9,946 bases of DNA, from assembly GCA_964644655.1 (NCBI GenBank), contig CAZXYA010000358.1:1-9946 (forward strand), in the 5' to 3' direction. The stretch is from JAFMDF01 sp964644655 (GTDB taxonomy: Bacteria > Bacteroidota > Bacteroidia > Chitinophagales > Saprospiraceae). The notes under the pieces are model-generated. The model did no database searches, had not been told where the DNA came from, and saw only the letters and a program-made list of their open reading frames with translations. Shown in pieces: positions 6,154-9,946 of this stretch; positions within the stretch are counted from its first letter, which is position 1, and every line of letters begins with the position of its first letter. Made by a program: the position numbers and the translations under genes.

Positions 6154-7197
6154 CTACGGCGCAGGATTAGAAATTTCCTGATGGACCGCATTAATCTCCT
6201 TCATCAATTCTTTAGAAATATCAAATTTAATACTGCCGATATTTTCTTTTAATTGAGCCATAGAAGTTGCACCGATAATATTAGCCGTCATAAATGGGCG
6301 GGTAGTAACAAAAGCTAAGGCCATCTCTGCTAAAGTCATACCATGCGCTTCTGCTATTTCCAAATATTTTCCAGTTGCTTTTCTAGATAATTCGCTACTA
6401 TAACGATTATAAGCTTTCCATCTGTTGATTCTATCTGTAGGCTTATCCGTGCCTTTGTGAAATTTACCAGATAGCATCCCAAAACCCATTGGTGAATAAG
6501 CAATCAAACCTGCTTTTTCGCGAATAGAAATTTCCGACATTCCAATTTCATACGTTCTATTTAATAAACTGTATGGATTTTGTACGGTTTGCACTTTTGG
6601 CAAATTGTGTTTTTCGGCTAAGTTTAAAAATTTAGAAAAACCCCAAGGAGTTTCATTGGAAATACCAAAATGGCGAATTTTTCCTTGCTTTACCAAATCT
6701 TGCATGGTTTCCAAGATTGCTAAAAAGTTTTCTTGCCAAGGATCACTTGCGGAGTATTTAAATTCTTTTTTACCAAAAAAATTGGTTCTACGTTCTGGCC
6801 AATGTAATTGATATAAATCTACATAATCTGTTTGTAATCGCTGTAGACTAGTCTCAATAGCTGCGGTGATAGAAGCCCGACTAAAATCAATTTTGCCATC
6901 TCTAACCCAAGTAATCCCTGGAGATGGACCAACAATTTTAGTTGCTAAAACGACTTGATCTCTTTTTCCAGATTTTTTAAACCAAGTACCAATAACTTTT
7001 TCGGTACTACCATAGGTTTCTGCACGTCCAGGAATAGAATACATTTCTGCGGTGTCCCAAAAATTAACGCCTTGGTCTAGCGCATAGTCCATTTGTTCAT
7101 GTCCTTCTGCTTCGGTGTTTTGTTCCCCCCAAGTCATGGTGCCTAGACATATTTTACTTACTTTTAAATCAGTATTTCCGAGTTTGGTATATTTCAT
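6154..7197 (-). CDS. tas: NADPH-dependent aldo-keto reductase, Tas type
   Basis: This is a cytoplasmic (beta/alpha)8 oxidoreductase that reduces aldehydes or ketones with NADPH; the natural substrate of the Tas group is not well defined. The 347 residues match E. coli Tas (346) end to end, including GTMTWGEQNTEAEGH (19-33), the inserted loop FWDTAEMYSIPGRAETYGSTE (46-66), LQTDYVDLYQLHWPERRTN (121-139), GISNET (178-183), QNPYSLLNR (206-214) and the terminal NPAP. The catalytic tetrad of the family is present as D48, Y53, K87 and H132. The cofactor phosphate-binding parts AYSPMGFGMLSGK (233-245) and GATSMAQLKENI (309-320) are intact. It is divergent from the SDR gene, with a 111-base spacer holding a TATATTTG -7 match reading toward it. 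Its 3' end faces the hairpin at 6079-6116. Confidence 0.93.
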   Translation of the reverse strand: MKYTKLGNTDLKVSKICLGTMTWGEQNTEAEGHEQMDYALDQGVNFWDTAEMYSIPGRAETYGSTEKVIGTWFKKSGKRDQVVLATKIVGPSPGITWVRDGKIDFSRASITAAIETSLQRLQTDYVDLYQLHWPERRTNFFGKKEFKYSASDPWQENFLAILETMQDLVKQGKIRHFGISNETPWGFSKFLNLAEKHNLPKVQTVQNPYSLLNRTYEIGMSEISIREKAGLIAYSPMGFGMLSGKFHKGTDKPTDRINRWKAYNRYSSELSRKATGKYLEIAEAHGMTLAEMALAFVTTRPFMTANIIGATSMAQLKENIGSIKFDISKELMKEINAVHQEISNPAP

Positions 7198-7230
7198 TAT
7201 TTAAATTGATTAGTGATTTTTCTAAAAAAA

Positions 7231-7248
7231 CAAATATAGTAATATTTG
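7231..7248. promoter_or_regulatory. Palindrome containing a -7 element for tas
   Basis: CAAATAT (7231-7237) and ATATTTG (7242-7248) are perfect inverted copies around AGTA. On the - strand 7238-7231 reads TATATTTG, a full TAnnTTTG match 34 bases before the tas ATG. The + strand half reads AATATTTG, one base short of consensus, facing the SDR gene. So the site may be a pair of back-to-back promoters, an operator, or both. Confidence 0.45.
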
Positions 7249-7269
7249 CATAAGATGTTTTTACCAAGA

Positions 7270-7283
7270 AAAGAACGTTCTTT
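7270..7283. promoter_or_regulatory. Perfect 14-bp palindrome upstream of the SDR gene, possible operator
   Basis: AAAGAACGTTCTTT is perfectly symmetric about 7276/7277. It ends 25 bases before the SDR start codon and lies 22 bases from the promoter palindrome at 7231-7248. The position suits a regulator site controlling the SDR/NTF2-like pair, and possibly tas. No regulator gene is in the window. Confidence 0.4.
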
Positions 7284-7308
7284 GTAGTTTTTAGTTTAAA
7301 ATTCTTTA

Positions 7309-8010
7309 ATGAACATAGTTATTACAGGCGGCACCAAGGGAATAGGCAAAGCAATTGCTGAAAAATTTGCGCAAGAGGGCTTTAATGTAGCCATTTGTGC
7401 TCGGACTAAACGAGATTTACTAGTAGTAAAAAAAGAATTAAAAAAATTGAATGCTAGTATAAATGTGATTTCGGCAAAAGTGAATATGCAATCGAAAAAA
7501 CAGGTAGAAAAATTTGCTGAAACAATATTGGAAAGATGGGGCAGTGTGGACCTAATTGTTAATAATGCGGCTACTTTTATTCAAGGTGCTTTGTTGGAAG
7601 AACCCGATGGTTTATTGGAAAGTATGATGGCAACCAATGTCTATGGTTCGTATTATTTGACAAGAAAATTATTACCAAATTTAATAAATCGAAAAAAAGG
7701 ACATATCTTTAATATCTGTAGTGTCGCCAGCCAAAAAGTTTATCCTAATTGTAGCAGTTATGTGATTTCTAAATTTGCTTTGCTGGGATTTTCTAAAGTA
7801 CTTCGACAGGAATTAATGGATAAAAATATCAAAGTTACTTCTGTTATTCCTGGGGCTACTTTGACCAATTCTTGGGCAGGAGTGGAATTACCTGAAGGTC
7901 GGATTATGCCACCTGAAGATGTGGCGAATACCATTTGGTCAGCGTATAATCTAGGGCCTAGTTCAACGATAGAGGAAATCGTGATGCGCCCACAACAGGG
8001 CGACCTTTGA
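7309..8010 (+). CDS. Short-chain dehydrogenase/reductase (SDR), classical type
   Basis: This 233-residue cytoplasmic NAD(P)-dependent oxidoreductase has a Rossmann fold. Visible motifs are TGGTKGIG (6-13, the TGxxxGIG cofactor loop), NNAA (85-88, a variant of NNAG), N110 in ATNVYGSY, S138 in ICSVAS, and YVISK (Y151, K155); together these give the N-S-Y-K tetrad. PGATLT (181-186) follows, as in classical SDRs. The residues after the second strand (ARTKRDL, 31-37) are basic, which suggests NADP preference. The substrate cannot be read from the sequence; FabG/KR-like and sepiapterin-reductase-like SDRs look similar. At 233 residues it is a little shorter than the usual 245-255, with a short C-terminus. 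It is followed after 27 bases by the NTF2-like gene, so the two are probably co-transcribed. The spacer upstream has two palindromes. Confidence 0.9.
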   Translation: MNIVITGGTKGIGKAIAEKFAQEGFNVAICARTKRDLLVVKKELKKLNASINVISAKVNMQSKKQVEKFAETILERWGSVDLIVNNAATFIQGALLEEPDGLLESMMATNVYGSYYLTRKLLPNLINRKKGHIFNICSVASQKVYPNCSSYVISKFALLGFSKVLRQELMDKNIKVTSVIPGATLTNSWAGVELPEGRIMPPEDVANTIWSAYNLGPSSTIEEIVMRPQQGDL

Positions 8011-8029
8011 AAATTATAAATTGAAAATT
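8007..8029. repeat. Short direct repeat TTGAAAATT spanning the SDR stop codon
   Basis: TTGAAAATT occurs at 8007-8015 and 8021-8029. The first copy contains the SDR stop codon (TGA, 8008-8010). The 27-base spacer before the NTF2-like gene consists almost wholly of this AT-rich motif. Confidence 0.4.
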
Positions 8030-8037
8030 GTAAAGTA

Positions 8038-8439
8038 ATGACAAGTGAAAAACCCTATGTTTTAAAACGTTGGTATGACTATATGGAAAATCATGATTTT
8101 GATGTATTAGATGAATTATTAGCCGAAGAGGTTGTTTTCCATTCTCCTGTAGTGCATACCCCACAAAGAGGTAAAAAAATTACCAAGATTTATTTGATGG
8201 CTGCTGAAAAAGTACTAGGTGGTGCAGATTTTAAATACACTAAGGAGATAATTGGTCATCAGCAAATGATGTTAGAGTTTACCAACGTTATTGAAGGCGT
8301 AACCATCAATGGAGTAGATATTGTCACCTTTAATGAGGACAATCAAATTACTGAATTTAAAGTGATGGTACGACCACTCCAAGGGATGCAAAAAATTCAT
8401 CAGAAGATGATGGAGATGTTGGAGAATTTCAAGAAATAG
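8038..8439 (+). CDS. NTF2-like/SnoaL-like domain protein
   Basis: The 133-residue single-domain protein fits the alpha+beta cone of the NTF2-like superfamily. The N-terminal helix is YVLKRWYDYMENHDFDVLDELLAEEVVFHSP (7-37), a form typical of SnoaL-like members. Then come the loop PQRGKKITKIYLMAAEKVLGG (42-62) and strands FKYTKEIIG, QMMLEFTNVIEG, ITINGVDIVTFNEDNQITEFKVMVRP. The pattern of a polar pocket residue after VVFHSPVV and the G-I-D-I-V-T-F-N strand are usual. Members include isomerases, dehydratases and non-enzymatic ligand binders, so no reaction can be given. It lies 27 bases behind the SDR gene, and SDR plus NTF2-like pairs are common; the two may act on the same small organic substrate. 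This is inference. A tandem CTAGTTG repeat begins right after its stop. Confidence 0.85.
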   Translation: MTSEKPYVLKRWYDYMENHDFDVLDELLAEEVVFHSPVVHTPQRGKKITKIYLMAAEKVLGGADFKYTKEIIGHQQMMLEFTNVIEGVTINGVDIVTFNEDNQITEFKVMVRPLQGMQKIHQKMMEMLENFKK

Positions 8440-8440
8440 G

Positions 8441-8565
8441 CTAGTTGCTAGTTGTTGGTTGGCAGTTATCCATTTATGTCAAACTGACAACTGAAATATT
8501 CGTTGAATTGGCAACCAAAAAGCCAGATGTTTGTTAGGAGGGAGATTGTTTAATTGTTAAAATTG
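8441..8565. repeat. Intergenic run of short TTG-rich repeats and inverted repeats
   Basis: The spacer after the NTF2-like gene opens with CTAGTTG twice in tandem (8441-8454), then TTGGTTG (8455-8461), which is the inverse of CAACCAA at 8512-8518. Within that lies CAGTT/AACTG (8463-8467/8482-8486). It closes with TTTAATTGTTAAAATTG at 8549-8565, a near copy of the sequence at 9000-9015. It looks like simple-sequence intergenic repeats, not coding DNA. Confidence 0.5.
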
Positions 8566-8621
8566 CTTGATTGTTGAAATGGTATGCTCAATCGTTCAAT
8601 ATTCAACAACTTCCTTTTAAT

Positions 8622-9011
8622 ATGCGAGATACTGACCTCATTGCCCTTCGTCCACCCATTCCCACCATTATTGACAAAAATGCAGCCAATCCAGCCGAAC
8701 TTTTTCAAAATAGAACCCTTCGGCCTATTTTAAAATTACAAAATGATTTGTTAGTTGCTGTTTTTATGCAGTACATCATCAAGCGAAAAAATGCTTTTCA
8801 CAAATTGACTGCGCCTAAAAAAGTAGCCTATATCGAAAATAGTATTCGGAAGGATATTAAATTTAAAAACCTTTTAGTTGGGGTGATTACAGGGCATTTT
8901 ACCCTTGAAGAATGGTCGCTTTTTATTGCGAATGAAGGAGAATTGACAAAGCGGATGACCAATTTGTTGGTGCAGCGGTTGACTAGCCAAGTAGCTGTGT
9001 TTAATTGTTAA
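8622..9011 (+). CDS. Conserved hypothetical protein of the Bacteroidota type (sometimes mislabelled glyoxalase)
   Basis: This is a 129-residue, mostly helical cytoplasmic protein. I chose the ATG at 8622 (MRDTDLIALRPPIPTIID) over the in-frame TTG at 8571: the extra 17 codons run through repeat-like DNA with an inverted repeat (8571-8578/8602-8609), and TTG starts would be unusual here. Landmarks are RPPIPTIID (10-18), LFQNRTLRPILKLQNDLL (27-44), KRKNAFHKLTAPKKVAYIE (54-72), GVITGHFTLEEW (87-98) and RMTNLLVQRL (111-120). From memory, flavobacterial proteins with the same FQN-LRPILKLQ and GHFT-EE patches are labelled glyoxalase, but no glyoxalase metal-binding pattern is visible here, so I do not adopt that name. 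Role unknown. The last two codons and the stop (N-C-stop) lie inside an AT-rich repeat and the arm of the terminator hairpin. Confidence 0.78.
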   Translation: MRDTDLIALRPPIPTIIDKNAANPAELFQNRTLRPILKLQNDLLVAVFMQYIIKRKNAFHKLTAPKKVAYIENSIRKDIKFKNLLVGVITGHFTLEEWSLFIANEGELTKRMTNLLVQRLTSQVAVFNC

Positions 9012-9015
9012 ATTG
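9000..9015. repeat. AT-rich repeat copy overlapping the end of the hypothetical gene
   Basis: TTTAATTGTTAAATTG here shares its first 13 bases with 8549-8561. The inverse form CAATTTAACA is present at 9045-9054. So the 8622-9011 gene has a direct copy on each side and an inverted copy beyond it. The copy here encodes the last residues and stop codon of that gene. Confidence 0.55.
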
Positions 9016-9056
9016 TTTTACTGTCAGTCCCGCTAACAATAAAACAATTTAACAGT
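9004..9056. terminator. Long AT-rich hairpin at convergent junction, likely bidirectional terminator
   Basis: Bases 9004-9020 pair with 9040-9056: 16 Watson-Crick pairs and one G-T, around a 19-base loop. A second, overlapping inverted repeat, GTTTTACTGT (9015-9024) with ACAGTAAAAC (9052-9061), offers an alternative fold. The stem overlaps the stop codon of the 8622-9011 gene and ends seven bases before the ppa stop codon. A+T-rich arms supply T-tracts in both directions. Confidence 0.65.
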
Positions 9057-9063
9057 AAAACTA

Positions 9064-9789
9064 TTACAAATCCTTCAAAATTTCCTGCTGTCGTTGCCCA
9101 AAATTGAAAGCTTCCATCAAAGTCATAGACATCACATCTTCTAGATTCCCATAAGCTTTTTTATAATCTAATTGACTTCTGCGAATTACCTCTAGTGCCT
9201 CCGCTTTTCCGTAAGTATGCGTGATTTCACATTTAGGCTCTTCGCCTGGCAATTGTTTATAAGTCAAAAAATAATGTTGTAGTCTTCGAATAATGGAAGG
9301 CGGTAATTCGGAAACATCCTCCCATTTCCCATAGACCTCGTCGTTTTCTAAAACGGCAATGATTTTATCATCTGCTTCGCCACCATCTAACATTCTAAAA
9401 CCTCCAATTGGCTTGGCTTTTACGATAATATTACCATGTGTGACTTCTCGTTCTGTTAGTACACAAATATCTAGCGGGTCATCATCTCCAATAATATCCT
9501 TTTTCCCTGTTTGTTCCATACAATAAGCCGCTACTTGCTCTTTACAATAAGTTTGTGGGATAAAACCATAGAGGGCAGGCACAATATTAGAGAATTTTTG
9601 CGGACGGTCGATTTTTAAATATCCCGTCTTTTTATCTACTTCATACTTTACCGTATCAGAAGGAATCACTTCAATGAAAGAAGTAACAACTCTTGGGGTT
9701 CGTTTGCCAATTTCTATACCATGCCAAGGATGTGATTTATATCTTAAGCCAATTAATTTCCATAATTTGTCGTATGCTTCTTGTCCCAT
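9064..9789 (-). CDS. ppa: Inorganic pyrophosphatase, family I
   Basis: This soluble cytoplasmic enzyme hydrolyses pyrophosphate to two phosphates with Mg2+, pulling biosynthetic reactions forward. The 241-residue protein has the family I active site: E40 and K48 in FIEVIPSDTVKYE, R62 in KIDRPQ, Y74 in LYGFIPQT, the metal-binding signature GDDDPLDI (101-108; D102, D104 and D107 match E. coli D65, D67 and D70), then D135, D140 and K142 in the DGGEADDKIIAV stretch, and Y177/K178 in TYKQL. The position of E. coli Tyr51 is Val70 here. An N-terminal extension of about 35 residues (HPWHGIEIGKRTP) and a longer C-terminus make it larger than the 176-residue E. coli enzyme; this long form is familiar from Bacteroidota and Chlamydia. 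It starts in TAAAAATG and is single on its strand. A -7 match lies about 62 bases upstream. Confidence 0.96.
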   Translation of the reverse strand: MGQEAYDKLWKLIGLRYKSHPWHGIEIGKRTPRVVTSFIEVIPSDTVKYEVDKKTGYLKIDRPQKFSNIVPALYGFIPQTYCKEQVAAYCMEQTGKKDIIGDDDPLDICVLTEREVTHGNIIVKAKPIGGFRMLDGGEADDKIIAVLENDEVYGKWEDVSELPPSIIRRLQHYFLTYKQLPGEEPKCEITHTYGKAEALEVIRRSQLDYKKAYGNLEDVMSMTLMEAFNFGQRQQEILKDL

Positions 9790-9850
9790 TTTTAGTCGGT
9801 TTATAGTACACGGTTCATGAGGAACGATGCCCAGTAGTGATTAATTAATG

Positions 9851-9858
9851 CAAAATTA
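9851..9858 (-). promoter_or_regulatory. Possible -7 promoter element of ppa
   Basis: On the - strand this reads TAATTTTG, a match to TAnnTTTG, about 62 bases before the ppa ATG. At the expected -33 distance there is only a TTTA (about 9882-9885 on the - strand), so the upstream box is weak. The remaining bases to 9946 show no gene. Confidence 0.4.
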
Positions 9859-9946
9859 CAACTTACTATATTTAGATATTGTTAAATTTATACTAAGTAG
9901 TCTGTCCAGTTAATACTGTCGGTATCTTTTGATAAAATATTGCCGA

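Noticed and set aside
6605..6811. Small + strand frame opposite tas
   Set aside because: It is a shadow of the aldo-keto reductase coding strand with no features of its own.
7958..8164. Small - strand frame across the SDR/NTF2-like junction
   Set aside because: It overlaps two well-supported + strand genes and the repeat-rich spacer, and shows no family motif.
1..9946. Search for CRISPR arrays, tRNA/rRNA genes, insertion sequences, phage or defence genes
   Set aside because: No regular spaced repeats, cloverleafs, transposases, integrases or nuclease families were seen. The genes are mostly housekeeping or metabolic.

Overview
The window is AT-rich bacterial DNA that looks chromosomal and comes from a member of the Bacteroidota, probably the Saprospiria or a nearby group. 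That placement is inference from four things: the efp-accB-accC order, starts with no Shine-Dalgarno but A-rich leaders (TAAAAATG before accB and ppa), several matches to the Bacteroidota -7 promoter element TAnnTTTG, and a family I pyrophosphatase of the long type. No mobile element, CRISPR array, rRNA or tRNA is visible.

Layout. Positions 174-1259 (+) encode a cytoplasmic Asp-box/BNR beta-propeller of unknown function. It converges on a minus-strand block, read as efp (4175-3609), accB (3442-2930) and accC (2823-1483): elongation factor P, then the biotin carrier and biotin carboxylase of acetyl-CoA carboxylase. A 453-base gap with several hairpins separates efp from a small secreted beta-barrel protein (5138-4629, -). 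Positions 5387-6052 (+) hold an unrecognised 221-residue protein, which converges on a Tas-type aldo-keto reductase (7197-6154, -). The reductase gene diverges from an SDR oxidoreductase (7309-8010, +), which is followed closely by an NTF2/SnoaL-like protein (8038-8439, +) and a Bacteroidota-type conserved hypothetical protein (8622-9011, +). That last gene converges on ppa (9789-9064, -).

How the genes work together. The accB/accC products act in the first step of fatty acid synthesis, and efp is a usual partner in this gene order. The SDR and NTF2-like genes probably form one transcript. The other genes look like independent housekeeping or orphan units, and I see no obvious new multi-gene system. 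The most unusual signals are non-coding. All three convergent gene junctions carry a long hairpin. A 24-position near-complete stem at 4407-4460 has mismatches that are mostly G-U when read on the + strand, although both flanking genes are on the - strand. The 111-base tas/SDR divergent spacer holds two perfect palindromes. A short AT-rich repeat lies on both sides of the 8622-9011 gene and supplies its last codons and stop.
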